A DNA stretch of 64,000 bases from NCBI RefSeq assembly GCF_950023065.1, contig NC_088678.1, positions 27,022,580 through 27,086,579 on the forward strand. The letters run 5' to 3'. The position numbers and the translations under genes were made by a program. Below the pieces are notes generated by a model. That model did not search any database and was not told the DNA's origin. It worked only from the letters and a program-made list of their open reading frames with translations. Source of the stretch: Planococcus citri (lineage: Eukaryota > Arthropoda > Insecta > Hemiptera > Pseudococcidae). Shown here one piece after another: positions 1 to 11,299 of this stretch. The first letter of the stretch is position 1, and every line of letters starts with the position of its first letter.

Positions 1-660
1 GGGCTTCTTTTCTTTTTCAAAGGCAACATGAAAATTTCTAGATTATAAAAATCAAGTTTTTATGCCAAAAAATGAACTCCTCACGAAAAAAAACATCGTT
101 CTTAAGCATCTCGAAATATGTACATACAAATTTACAAGAGCTTTCGCCCTCGCTTGGGCCTGTTCTGTTTTATTTTTCAAAATCAACTTCCTTCAAAAAA
201 AAAACATAATTCGAATATTCTAAAATTTTAAAAGCCAAAAAAAAGCTACTTCGTCCTCACTAAAAAAAAAACAAACATAATTCAAATATTCTAAAATTTT
301 AAAAACCAAAAAAAAGCTACTTGTCCTCACATAAAAAAACCTCGTTTTTATGACTCTCGAAACTCAAATTCTCAGAAGCTTCCGCCCTCGTTTCGCTCGA
401 TCCTGTTCTCTTTTCTTTTTCAAGAGTAAACTTGCTTCAAAAAAACATCCATTCCAATATTAAAATTTAAAAAACCAAAAAATAAACACTCTTCGCATTC
501 AAAAAAAAAAAACTCGTTTTCAGGCATCGTGAAATGAAAATTTTCGAAAGTTCTCGCCCTCGCTTCGCTCGGGCAATTTGTCTCTCACTTTGAGATAAAC
601 AAATTTCACATTTTGAGGCCTTCAAAAATCAAAAAAAGAAAAGAAAAATTTTCAGAAGTT
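1..660. repeat. Dispersed repeat with GCCCTCGCTTCGCTC motif
   Basis: No gene is seen. The stretch holds three spaced variants of a motif close to GCCCTCGCTTCGCTCGGGC (near 148, 388 and 556), each embedded in A-rich DNA with similar flanks such as 'attcaaatattctaaaattttaaaa'. The same motif recurs near 4780, 4978, 35880, 36014 and 36094, and in the opposite orientation near 27600, 27920 and 28115. It is therefore a dispersed family, not local low complexity. Its function is unknown. Confidence 0.6.
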
Positions 661-670
661 ATAATGACTT

Positions 671-1278
671 AAGGTGCACCGGGACAAGTCAGAATGATTT
701 TTCGCAATTTCAACTTTGACCAGCTGTTACTCCCCTTCTAATGAACCAATATGGATAAAATTTATTATGTAGGTTCCCATAAGGGTTCTTAACCTATGGT
801 AAAAATTTGAGCGCGATTGACACAGTAGCTTTCGCTCAGTGGAATAAAATATAAACTGTCCTGACTTACCCCAATTGGGGGAAGTCAGAACAGGCTAAAC
901 TTTGCAGAGGCGTAGATCACAAACCGAGCGTCCTAGAAAAATTGCATAGAAACAAAATTGTAGAGAATTTAATTCTCTTTGAGATCACTCTCATCAGATT
1001 TTCACTAGGACGCACGGTTCGTCCGCTATATGAGAAAAACTAAGAAATAGAAAGTCTGTATTTTAGACCAAATTCAAAATAAGTTCAAAACAACAACAAA
1101 ATACAATTGAACCAAAGACATCTAAAATGAAACTGAATCGCGAAAATTTTTATGCCGTGATGAAGTAGGGGTAGTACCCTCAAGTCACCTTTAGTGGCAC
1201 TTCGCCAGATATAAACCTCTAGGCGCTAGAGCAAGTTTTCTAACTTACCCCGAATTCCAACTTCCCCCGGTGCACCTT
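671..1278. mobile_element. MITE-like element with 13-bp terminal inverted repeats
   Basis: The left end AAGGTGCACCGGG (671-683) is matched exactly in reverse complement at 1266-1278. Similarity continues inward more weakly. An internal stem, CTGACTTACCCC facing GGGGGAAGTCAG, sits near 862-890. There is no open frame of note inside. The target duplication is not clear: the left flank reads ACTT and the right ACAT. It is probably a non-autonomous DNA transposon of unknown family. Confidence 0.6.
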
Positions 1279-2620
1279 ACATAGGTATTTTATCAATTGG
1301 CCAAACTTGATGCATGTTTTATTTATTTTTAATTAGAAAAGTTAATAATCAAGGTGAGCTGTTTTTTGTATCCGAAGAAGTATCCAGTTCGTAGAGAAGC
1401 TTATGAAAAAAAATTACCCCGCCCCCCAAATTTTAAAAAAATTAAAGTACGGGATGAGCATAGAAAATTGAGAAAAGTGGTCTGGAAAACCTGGAAAAGT
1501 CAGGGAAAATCATTTCCAGAAATGAGTGGACACCCTGTTCACAATATTACCCCTCAATTTACCAGTAATAAATTTTGCTATAAAATAAGACAATTGGTGC
1601 CCACTTATATAATGGATAAACGGATCAAACAAAATTAAAAAGGAGTTTGTTTACACTCAACTTACCTTCAAAGTATTAGACATTTTGAATATTGAGCGAA
1701 TTTTCATCATCCAAAAAATGACATATTGCGTTGACCTTCATCTGGAAGTATAAAATAGGTACTCGATTATTTCTGCAGCCTTTCAAAAAAAATGACCTAC
1801 GCCTACCTACTTGTAAAAAAAAAAAAAAAACTGATTGAATATGCACTGAGAATAATGTTAGGTACTATACATATATAATGTTTTTTGTAAATCTGATAGC
1901 CATGCGTTACAGTTTTTCAGAAGAATTTCACAATGAAGAAGATAGAGTTACTCTCACTATAAGCAAAATTCTTCTCAAAACGCTACCGCTCAATTTTTCA
2001 AATTGGGTACTACTCTGGTATTAGGCATACCTGCTGTAACTAAATATTCCACACGAAAACACTAATTGCGCGTCGAATATATTTAAAATACTGATGAAGA
2101 AAAATAATTAAAGCATGGTATTATTAGGTAGCTTCATAGGATATTTTTCTAACTACTTTTCTCAGAAACTAATTTTATTGGGATTTGAAAAAATATCATA
2201 TCAAGATAGGTATTAGGTATGCACCTAGAGCGAAGTCACAAAACTGATGTGCATACTTGAAAAAAAATGTTTATATCTTTTACCCATAATTCAAAATCAA
2301 AAAGGTAAATGTATGCTCATAATCGTTGTGAATGAAGGAATTTTTCAAATTGTTTTCAAAAAAATGTATTTGTACAAAATCGAACACTTCGAACTTGAAA
2401 ACTGTACAAAAATAGATGATTTGTCAGTCCATTTTTAGCAGTAATGACACGAGTATTTCCAAGAATTCAGAAAAATGTGAAAATATAGTAAGATTACCAA
2501 CTTGAAGGAAAAACATGATCGGAAGAATTTTGAAATATCAAAACACAACTACTGTATACAATTTGAAAATCCGTTTGGAAAATACATAAAAAATTAAATT
2601 GAAATAGAAAAGCATCTTAC
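1279..2620. other. No gene recognised
   Basis: AT-rich DNA with homopolymer A runs. A 94-codon frame at 1354-1638 is compositionally odd (Lys-rich) and matches no family I know. A phrase inside it, near 1487-1510 ('ctggaaaacctggaaaag'), looks like repeat sequence. A possible splice donor on the minus strand near 1662 is not supported by an open exon. Confidence 0.4.
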
Positions 2621-2704
2621 ATCAAAACATAATGCACCGAATACACAGGGCAACACGGCAAACACAGCAACGATCTCAAACAAATCCACAATGATAACTA
2701 ACAA
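2621..2704 (-). CDS. Candidate internal exon encoding a hydrophobic segment
   Basis: Read on the minus strand, a CAG acceptor is followed by exactly 28 open codons and a GTAAGA donor, so the exon would be phase 0 at both ends. The product is strongly hydrophobic (LLVIIVDLFEIVAVFAV, then LPCVFGALCFD) and would form one membrane-spanning helix. There is a stop codon just upstream of the acceptor in this frame, so the exon cannot simply extend. I could not find partner exons on either side and do not recognise the family. It could be one exon of a multi-pass membrane protein gene, or a chance frame. Confidence 0.3.
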
Positions 2705-4494
2705 CTGAACGGGTTACCAGAAATAAATTCGATCAGAAAACTGTAAACAAAACACAAGTCGTGTTTGAGCGAACGATTTTTGTGAATCAAAAAAAGATGA
2801 GCAAAAACGTTCGTTCTTTTAACTGGTTGTGGAGAGGGTGGTATCGTACTGTTCCGTGCATCTTGGCGGGTATACAAACGTAAAGCTGTACTGATGCATA
2901 CAATTTTTCGTGTATAAAATACAATTTTTTCAATACCTATTGTTCGCGGGTTTGGGTGACCTTTTGTGCAGTCTCAAATTAAAGACGATGAAATTCCCTA
3001 TCGATTGATGTTAAATTTTTATCATTTTGCGCAAAATTAACGATTTAATGAATACTTGATTTTACCAATTTTTTCTTGCTATATATGTCAACTTTCAACT
3101 AAAAATACTCGAAATTTTCAGTGGACACGTGTGTATTTTAAAGATTCAAAATGTTCGTAATTTTATCCTCCTGTTCAAGATGGGGGTTTACCGAAAGTTC
3201 TACCGTTCAAAAGTTCTCAAAGTTTTGAGTTGCGAAAACAAGCTACAAGCAGTAAGTATTCAACTTTGAACTAAAGTTACTCAACATTTTCAGTGGACAT
3301 TATGGGTATTTTAATACAGCATAATGTTCGTAAAATTATCCTCTTTAAGATGGGTCTTTACCGAAAGTTTTATACTTTTCACTATTCAAAAGTTCTTGAA
3401 GATCAAAGTTGCGGAAAGTGGTCTCAGCTCAACACTAAGTCACTGAGAACTAGGGCAACCCAATATATTTTTTTGAATGTTTTTTTGTTGCACTCCGATT
3501 ACAAAAATGTAACAAAATCATTTTACGTTTCAGAAAATTGCCTTTCGTTTAAGACCTACTTCATTTCGAATATTTTGCCTTAAAATGAATATTTTCACAT
3601 ATTTGATTGCTATTTGAATATTTTTGTCTAAAATTACCACATATTTCGCAATTTATCGAATTTTTTTGAATATTTTGAAAATTTTTGCATTTTGAGAATC
3701 GCAACACAGGAAACGTCATTTTCACAGAATGTTGAAGATGAAAAAAATGGCTCTTTTTAATGATGATGATATTGATGATTGATGAAATTATGATGAAGAT
3801 TGAATTTTAAATTAAGCTTTGATTTTTTTTCTTTTTTTGACGATCAAAACAGAATTTTAATTCAACAATTTTGTTCCATTTTGCGAAATTGCGAATAGTG
3901 CATGTGATTTCGGAAACAAAACCCAACGATGCAGCCATTTTTGTAATGTGCTTGTGAAGGAGAGTGAAACGATACCAAATTTGATTTCGAATATTTTTGT
4001 CGAATATTTCACCTCAATTCAAAAAATCGAATATATATTGAATATTTTACCTTGAATGAGAGCATATTTTGGGTTGCCCTACTGATAACAGTGATAGCAC
4101 AATTTAACCACTTTCCGCAGCTATGATCTTCAAGAACTTTTGAACGGTGAAACGAGCCATAGTTTTTTAAATCGACCTCACCCATGGTCCCCAAAACCTC
4201 CCCCAATAGGTAAAAGTCAAAAAAAATTGTTGGGGCCGTGGATGAGGTCCAATCAAAAATCTGACGTCATATTCGTGTTCAGCGTCACCAAAAACATATT
4301 ATTCCATGTGTCGCACGAACAAAACACTTTTTTGAACTTTTACCCCCTTTGGAGAGGTGCTGGGGGCCGTGTATGGGGTCCTATCAAAAATCTAACGTCA
4401 TATTCGTGTTCAGCGTCGCCGAAAATATACAATTCGATATATCACATGCCCCAGATTTTCTTTCGAAAGTTTCACCCAAAATTGGGGGTGGGGG
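2705..4494. repeat. Repeat fragments (ACCGAAAGTT..TTCAAAAGTTCT family)
   Basis: Two diverged copies of one sequence lie near 3150-3240 and 3310-3420, sharing 'ttaccgaaagtt', 'ttcaaaagttct' and a preceding 'attttcagtggaca'. An inverted piece lies near 4095-4150, and another forms the loop of the foldback at 37205-37315. From 4200 to 4490 there are two diverged direct copies of a phrase containing 'gacgtcatattcgtgttcagcgtc' or its variant with 'aacgtc' (near 4262 and 4393). No gene is seen. Confidence 0.45.
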
Positions 4495-5653
4495 CAGTGA
4501 TGGAAAACTGAAACTAAAACTGAAACTGATTGAAAACTTGATCTGAAATGAAGAAACTGAAACTAGAACTGAAATGAGAAAAACTTAAACTGAAAACTGA
4601 AAACTTGAACTGAAAAAAATAAAACTGAAACTAAAAACTAAAAACTTGAACTGAAAAAAATAAAACTGAAACTAAAAACTAAAAACTTGAACTGAAATGT
4701 AAAAAAATTTTGCCATCACTGAATTTTGGCCACAAAAATCATCAATCTATTCTCAAAATTCTTATTTTTTTCAAAAGCTTTTGCCCTCCCTTCGCTCGGG
4801 CCAATTTAATTCCCTTCTTCCTAAGTTTCTACTTAGAGACTCAAGAGTTTAAAAAAACCATTGATGAAATTTAGAAAAAGTTGAAATCAGAAAAACGGAA
4901 TGGCGAATTCTTTCATTAAATAACATTGACATTGTTCTACTTTTTGTGAACTACAATGTACAAATTATCCAAGCTTTTGCCCTCGCTTCGCCTGGGTCAA
5001 TTTGTTTCTCTTCTCGTCTTCTCAAAGTTAGTTACAATTTCAAGAAACCTATTGTATTTGAAAAATGCTGAGATCGAAAAAAAAAAACTAATTTTTTCAT
5101 TAAAATTGATGTTGTCCTACTTTTTAAATCACAAATTTTCCAAAACTGAAAACTTTTGCAGAAATAATACACTACTGGATTTTCAAAGTTTTTTGATACT
5201 ACAGTGCCCAGCAATTTAAAATGTTGACTATTGTGGCAAAATAACAATTTTTGCCAGGAAAAGGACGATGCAAATGATGCAATCCTCATAAGTACCAAAC
5301 TTGTCTCCCCCCCCAGGCCCGGAATTTCTCTGTACAGCCCTGCATACGTATTTCTTCACAATTCTATTTGATTTTGAAATGTTTGAATTTGAAATTTGAA
5401 GTTTTTGTTGGCAAGTCAAGTAGGAATAGCAAATTAGTATAATTAGTTTAGTTATGAAAATCCATGAAAGAAAAGTAAAAAAAAAATCATTTCTTTTTGA
5501 ACCTCGAGAAAAAAATTATGAAAACTGAAACTAAAAACTTGAACTGAAAAAAATAAAACTTAAACTAAAAACTGAAAACTTGAACTGAAGAAAATAAAAC
5601 TGAAACTAAAAACTAAAAACTTGAACTGAAATGTAAAAGTTTTGCCATCACTG
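4495..5653. mobile_element. Non-autonomous hAT-type element with minisatellite ends
   Basis: The ends are CAGTGATGG (4495-4503) and its reverse complement CCATCACTG (5645-5653). The outermost 8 bases on both sides are identical: GGTGGGGG at 4487-4494 and 5654-5661. An 8-bp target duplication and CAGTG-type ends are hallmarks of hAT transposons. Both ends are followed inside by a tandem A-rich repeat of the form 'aactgaaactaaaaact' (about 4503-4700 and 5519-5635). A second CCATCACTG at 4713-4721 is an internal extra end without a matching duplication. No transposase is present, so it would have moved with enzyme supplied elsewhere. The middle carries two copies of the GCCCTCGCTTCGCTC motif. 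Confidence 0.8.
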
Positions 5654-5969
5654 GGTGGGGGTGCTCCCCCTCCGTCAAGAGTTCCATCTCGAAACCTAAA
5701 TATTTCGAAAAAGTATCAAAATGTACATCTATGGAAATTTTTTCAAAATTTTCAATGGTAGCTCCCACTTACAGCGCCATTTTGAAATTTGAACTTTCAA
5801 ATTGAAAGTTCAACTTTCAACTTTTGAAAATTTCAAAATGCTTGAATAGTTCAAAATTCAATGCCCTTTCGAACTGTGAAATCAGTTTTGATCAAAGTAT
5901 CATAGTTTTGGAGGAATGGGCTGCTGAAGTTGAGTACCTCGAGACAATGTGAAAATAATGGAAGCACCC

Positions 5970-7010
5970 CCCCCCCACGGGACCAAGATTTTTGGAAAGA
6001 TCGTGATCTGAAGCAACCGTAACTAAAATTTCAGCTGCACAAGTTGATTATTCGATTTTTAGCGAATTTTTGCAATTTCAATATTTCCCAGTTTTAGGCA
6101 ATTTACGTTTTTTTTTTGAAAAAAAAGAAGTAAAATAAACATTTGTCATTAAACATAATGAAGAATATCCCTGAAACTTATTCTGAGCCCCCTCCCCCCT
6201 CTTAATCTGAATCTGACACTTTCGCCCTTTCGAGCGATTTTGGAGCCTCCATTGGGATTTTTGTTTTTTGATCACTTCAGAATTTTAATTCGTTGAAAAA
6301 GTCGAGTGTAACCAACAGCTCAATTTTTAGATCACCATGTTGATTTCCTCGCCTTGTGGATAGCGAAAATCGCGCTGGATGCTCCAGGATGACTCGAAAT
6401 TATGCCACTCTGATTCGAGCGGTTGGTTTTGGGCTAGAAACAGCGACTTGTGTGCATTTCAGAAATTTTCTTGCAATCAGGTAATTTTTTTGATTTTTAT
6501 ACTTTTTCCATCGAGGGTGGGAGCCTTATTCTTCAATAGCGACTTGAGCCGCCTGAAAATTCTCTCAAATGTGGATAAAATCATTAACAGGTCGAGTATA
6601 AGTCAAAACTCGATTTATAGCTACTCGAGTCAATTCCTAAGCCTTCTGGAGAAATTTAAAAACTGTGAAGGAATCGAAAATCACACTGGTAGCTCCAGAA
6701 TGACTCAAAACATGTGAAATTTCGATGGAGGGGATTTTTTTTGTGAAAAATTTCATCCCCCACCCCTTGAACGCAGTATCATCCCCTTCGCTTGGACCCA
6801 AATGAAAAATCGATAGCATTTTTGAAATCAGCGTCCTCCAAAACTTACATTTTGATATACAAGTCGATTTTTGGTGAAAAATTTCATCCCCGTCCCTTGA
6901 ACGCAGTATCATCCCCTTGGGTTGCACCAAAATGAAAAATCGATAGCATTTTTGAAATCAGCGACCTCAAAAACCTACATTTTGATATACATGTCGATTT
7001 TTCGTTGAAA
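5970..7010. repeat. Solo copy of the 914-bp family, plus a 131-bp doublet
   Basis: From about 5980 to 6720 this matches the units of the 20.6-24.3 kb array in order: the 'gatttttggaaaga' start, 'aggcaatttacg', a C-run near 6190, 'ggagcctccattgggatttt', 'gtgcatttcagaaattttcttgcaatcagg', 'gtcgagtataagtcaaaactcg' and 'ccagaatgactc'. From about 6743 to 7005 a different sequence containing 'gtgaaaaatttcatcccc' is present twice in tandem, with starts 131 bp apart (6743 and 6874). No gene is seen. Confidence 0.7.
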
Positions 7011-7550
7011 ATGGACCCACCCCTCATATGGTGCCCCCCCCCCGTGGCTGTAATCGAAAAAATAATTGAAAATTTGGGTTCGGTGGTACGAAAAACATCG
7101 ATACAAACATTATTATCACGATGGTAAGCAAAATGTATACTTATATTAATTACATTTCTAAAATTAATTCAACATAAGCAAGATGAGAGTCAAATTTGAC
7201 CCCCTTTACTATCTTCCAGGAGGGGTGTAAAAAGTGCCTCTGAGCCTTATTCGATAGTATTTGATCTGTAGAATTCGAAAATCACCATTAGAACCTTCTT
7301 CCGCCAATTGTATCCGGCGCACAGTTCAAGAACTGTGATTTTTGTAAGAAAATGCCGAAAAACTCCCAATTTTTAACCCCTTTTGACCCCTCTGTGCACT
7401 CGCGGTAGAGGTATGCGAAAGTATTGATGGTCGATTCGCATTGTAATTGACCTGTAGAATCCGAAAATGACCATAAAAATGCCGATGGAAGGTCAGCGTG
7501 TGTCGTCTAGGGTTGAAAAACTATAATTTTGGGGGTATTTTTGAGAAAAA

Positions 7551-7832
7551 TGCAAAAACTTTACTCAGAAAATCTCAAATTTGAGGCATGCCTCTTCCTC
7601 AGATTTTGAAAGTAATGGTATTTTCAAACTCAGCGAGGTTCAATCATATGGAATTGATACCAATATCGCGCCGATAGCCCCATTTTGAAAAATGGGGATT
7701 GAACCCACCCCCCCCCCCCCCCAATCACCCTCCCTCCTTTCCTATGGGACTTGGCGATTGGCTCCCGGGCTCAAAAATTTCCTTTTGGTGTCCTTGTTCA
7801 TCATACCAAATTTCATAGCTTTATCGTGATTT
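7551..7832. repeat. Dispersed repeat, inverted partner at 37931-38202
   Basis: About 280 bp that reappear in reverse complement at 37931-38202. Both contain a block reading 'gaggcatgcctcttcctcag', then a C-rich run next to 'cctatgggacttggcgattg', then 'ttcatcataccaaa' (shown in this orientation). Indels are confined mostly to the C-rich run near 7708. No coding content is seen. Confidence 0.75.
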
Positions 7833-8195
7833 GTCGTTTATTGCTTAAAAAATACATTTTGCCACTGAACTATTAGCAGATTCACAAATTCTCTAGTTTC
7901 TACAAAAATGGCATAAATGATTGAAGTGAAAATGAAATTCAGCATGTTTCGTATTATGGATGGTGGAGTGAAAACGAAATGCATAGGTATTTTGGATTTG
8001 GAAGAATCTCGAGAAGAAAGTTTAGTTTGAGTGACCAGAAAAGATTTTGAGTTCCCAGATCGTTCAAGGGTGTTGACTGTTGAGCCAGTGGTTTCCAAAG
8101 TACTAAGTAGAATCATTTTTGAAGAACACATGATTTTTGGACACTTTTGGTTGGTATAACCTGTAAAGTCCCACAGCACCTCCCTTCCTTGAACA

Positions 8196-8719
8196 GTTAC
8201 GATTTGATTTTCTTAATAACTTGACCCATTGAACTTGGAATTCAAGACCACATTGAGTCCTCTACTAAGCGCTTCAAAATTGGCGAATTGTAAAAATTAC
8301 GATTTTTTAATCAATTTTGTTGTACTTTTCCACCGCATTGAAAATCTCTTTTACGAAAAACTATAACGCTGGAGTCGTGTTCTGCAGGTCAAAAAATACG
8401 CAGATAATCATACTTTTCAGGGTCATTTCGATCACACTTTTTTACTTGAATTTTTTCTATCACCTACTCTAAGTGAGTGAAAAAACACGAATTTTTAAAA
8501 TTTGATCGAAATGATCGTGAAAAGTACTTATTAAACACAGATCCAGCGTTGGTTCTTTGGAAAAAATAATTTTTAACGCTGGAAAAGTGCTATACAAAAT
8601 AGATGGAAAAATCTTAATTTTTGCGAACCGTCAATCTTCGAGTGCTTGGTAGAGGACTGAAAATGGTCTTGAATCTCGATTACAATGGGTCAAGGATGTT
8701 CAGAAACTCAAATCGTAAC
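8196..8719. repeat. Foldback (large imperfect palindrome)
   Basis: The left arm starts GTTACGATTTGA at 8196, and the right arm ends with the reverse complement near 8719. The arms remain alignable almost to the centre (about 8457), for example 'cttgacccattg' with 'caatgggtcaag' and 'agtcctctac' with 'gtagaggact'. The arms are about 250 bp with many substitutions, so it is old. It may be a foldback transposon or an inverted duplication. Confidence 0.7.
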
Positions 8720-9593
8720 TTTTTAGGAGAGTGATCGAGGAGCTTTTCTTATCACGTTTTGATTGAACGAATTGTAATTTCTTCACTGTTGACCATCTTT
8801 TTTTCGATTTTAAATGCATCTGTGCATTCACCAATTACCAAGGCTCGTGTGTCTCCTCTTGGACTGGCAGTTTCCGGAATGTAACACGATGATTAATTGA
8901 AACTTTGTTCAACTTTTTCGATGCATAATTTTTACTTGCTTACTACGATGACGTCACTTTTCGAACTAACGGTCTTCGTAGATACGATGAGGAATCGTCT
9001 GGGATATTACCTTATTAGAAACCTTCGGATTAATTGAATACATTTTGGTTTAAATATACGGGATTGTAATAGTGTATTTACCCAGGTATTAAATTCGCAA
9101 ACACGCATTACAATTCCGCTCTAATTAATGATTGTTTTTGAAAAAGGCGATTTTCAAAAACGTTTATGATTTTGAACGAGTGAACGAAAAAATCTCGAAT
9201 TAGATTTGTATATGTATCCTATTTTCAACGTCTCAAGTGGATTGAAAATGGTTTCTAGTTATTCCAAAGCCTCTAGCAGATTTTTGGATTCTGCTGTTTC
9301 CGAAAAAATACTAATGTGGGAGGGAGGGGGGAGTGAAATTGAAAAACAGCTGCCATAAAACTCGGATTTACTATCTTTGCGACCTTATCTAGGTAATCGG
9401 GGTAATCGCCGGAGAAAATTTTGGATTTGAACCGGCATAAAAATAGTTTGAAAATATGCACCAGTCTATCGATTGCGAGTAGAACACAAAAAAGATGAAT
9501 CCTAACTTCAAGGCACTGAATTTCATTTTCATCCCGCTTGAAGCATTTTTTTTTTCAAAAACTGGAGAATTCAAAAATCCGCTGGAGGCTCCA
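8720..9593. other. No gene recognised
   Basis: AT-rich unique-looking DNA to about 9230. Beyond that lie degraded pieces of the repeat family seen at 16.8-17.9 kb (a 'cctctagcagatttttggattct' phrase near 9270 and a G-run near 9320). Confidence 0.4.
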
Positions 9594-9754
9594 CAACGCA
9601 CATTGGACCGGCCTAATGAAAAGTGCGCGCATGTCAATTTTTTGAGAAATGATGGCCTACGACATGAAAAATATGACCTTCCCTTATGTAATTTTTCACG
9701 ATAAATTCGATTTTGGTATCAGTTTTACCCCTAACCCCACTGGGGGGGTGGTAC

Positions 9755-10170
9755 TCGCTCAAAATTTTGAAAATTTTCAAAAAAATGAACATACGTACAT
9801 ATCGATATGTAGGTTTTCGAAGGCGTAGAATTCGAATTTCACACTATTTTTACGCTCTGAGGTTCAGGGTTCAAGGGGTGGGGGGCTGGGGCGTTGAAAT
9901 TTGAAAATTTTCAAAAAAATGATCATACATATTGATATGTAGGTTTTCGAAGGCGTAGAATTTGAATTTCACACTATTTTTACGCTCTGAGGTTCAGGGT
10001 TCAAGGGGGGTGGGGCTGGGGCGTTGAAATTTGAAAATTTTCAAAAAAAATGATCGTACATATTGATATGTAGGTTTTCCAAGGCGTAGAATTCGAATTT
10101 TACACATGACAATTTCTACATTCTGAGGTTCAGGGTTCAAGGGGTGGTAGATGGGAGGGAGGAGGGTTGA
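9755..10170. repeat. Tandem array, three units of about 130 bp
   Basis: The phrase 'gatatgtaggttttc' recurs with 'aggttttc' at 9811, 9941 and 10072, giving a period of 130-131 bp. Each unit also has 'gaaaattttcaaaaaaatga', 'aaggcgtagaa', 'gaggttcagggttcaagggg' and a G-rich end. Units are very similar, so the amplification is fairly recent. Confidence 0.85.
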
Positions 10171-10199
10171 AATTTGGAAATTTCCAAAAAATGAGACGG

Positions 10200-10640
10200 A
10201 TTTCAACGTCTCTCCCCTGGCCCATCTTTGGGAAATTTCACAAAAATGATGTAGGAGATGGATTCAGGGAGGCAAAAAACATATATTTTGATATCAAAAC
10301 AACATTTTTGCGAATTTTGGATTTTGACCCCCCCCCCTCCCCGGGTCCACCTTTGGGAAATTTCAAAAAAATGATGTGAGAAATGGATTCAGGGAGGTGA
10401 AAAACATACATTTTGATACCAAACACGGCTTTTTCACAAATTTTGGATTTTGACCCCCTCCCCTGGTCCACGTTTGGGAAATTTCACAAAAATGATTCCA
10501 GAAATAGATTCAGGGATGTGAAAAACATATATTTTGATACCAAACACGACTTTTTTTGCGAAATTTGGATTTTGACCCCCCTCCCCTGGTCCACCTTCAA
10601 GAAATTTCACAAAAATGATGTCAAAAATGGATTCAGCGTA
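10200..10640. repeat. Tandem array, three to four units of about 124 bp
   Basis: The phrase 'ggattttgacccc' recurs at about 10319, 10445 and 10567 (periods 126 and 122). Each unit contains 'gggaaatttcacaaaaatga', 'ggattcaggga', 'acatatattttgata' and a C-rich tract. Shared words such as 'gaaatttycaaaaatga' suggest it is a distant relative of the adjacent 130-bp array. Confidence 0.85.
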
Positions 10641-11299
10641 TTCGAAAACCCCCGGATCATGAGTCTTAGACTTTTGGAACCCTAAACACGAAAGATTGCA
10701 GAAAGTTCAATTTCAGCAAAAATTTGCAACTTTCACACGTTTTAACTTGAAAAAAAAGTAGTCAATAAATCGAAAATCCGCAAGTTTCCGCAGCTGGAAC
10801 TATCGTAATAGTAAAAAACACATTGAAATTAATAAATTTTCACGAAAATTTTTTTGATCCACCTTGATCCAAATAAGTAATTGTACAATGAACAGGTAAA
10901 AACAGCTTAAAAGTACTGCTTATTTTGCTACCAGTTATTTTGTAAACAGTAACATATTAGAGAATCTTGCTCAAATATTTCAAAAAAGTACACTTTTCTC
11001 TTAATAATAAAGTTTTTTCCATAAATTTTCATGCGTTTTTACCCGCTAATTAAGAGCAAGCAATTACCTGCATAAGTGCCAATGTGCTGTGTCACACGAC
11101 AGTGCAATGTCGCGCGCAACGATCGGTCGCGTTAGGGGAGGGACGGGGCAATGGGAAATTTTGTTTTGAGTGTTTTTGGGTTCGGGGAAGCATGTACCTT
11201 CTACAGGACCAAAAAAAAACATATTCATTTGGTATTTTTTTTGGGGTCCATGCGCGCACTTTTCATTAGGCCGGTCCAGTGTGCAACGGTTCGGAACCA

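Larger units (their letters stand above)
9594..11290. repeat. Inverted repeat pair flanking tandem arrays
   Basis: A 40-bp stretch at 9594-9633 (core TTGGACCGGCCTAATGAAAA, then 'gtgcgcgcatg') occurs in reverse complement at about 11250-11290 with few differences. Between them lie the two tandem arrays listed separately and about 600 bp of unremarkable DNA (10640-11240). It may mark the ends of a composite element, but no target duplication was recognised. Confidence 0.55.

Noticed and set aside
1354..1638. 94-codon plus-strand frame
   Set aside because: Starts at a non-ATG codon, is Lys-rich, has no domain, and contains repeat-like sequence.
3293..3583. 96-codon plus-strand frame
   Set aside because: Lies in a dispersed repeat whose second copy does not keep the frame.
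9594..11290. A complete transposon bounded by the inverted GGACCGGCC repeat
   Set aside because: No target duplication and no defined ends; kept only as an inverted repeat pair.
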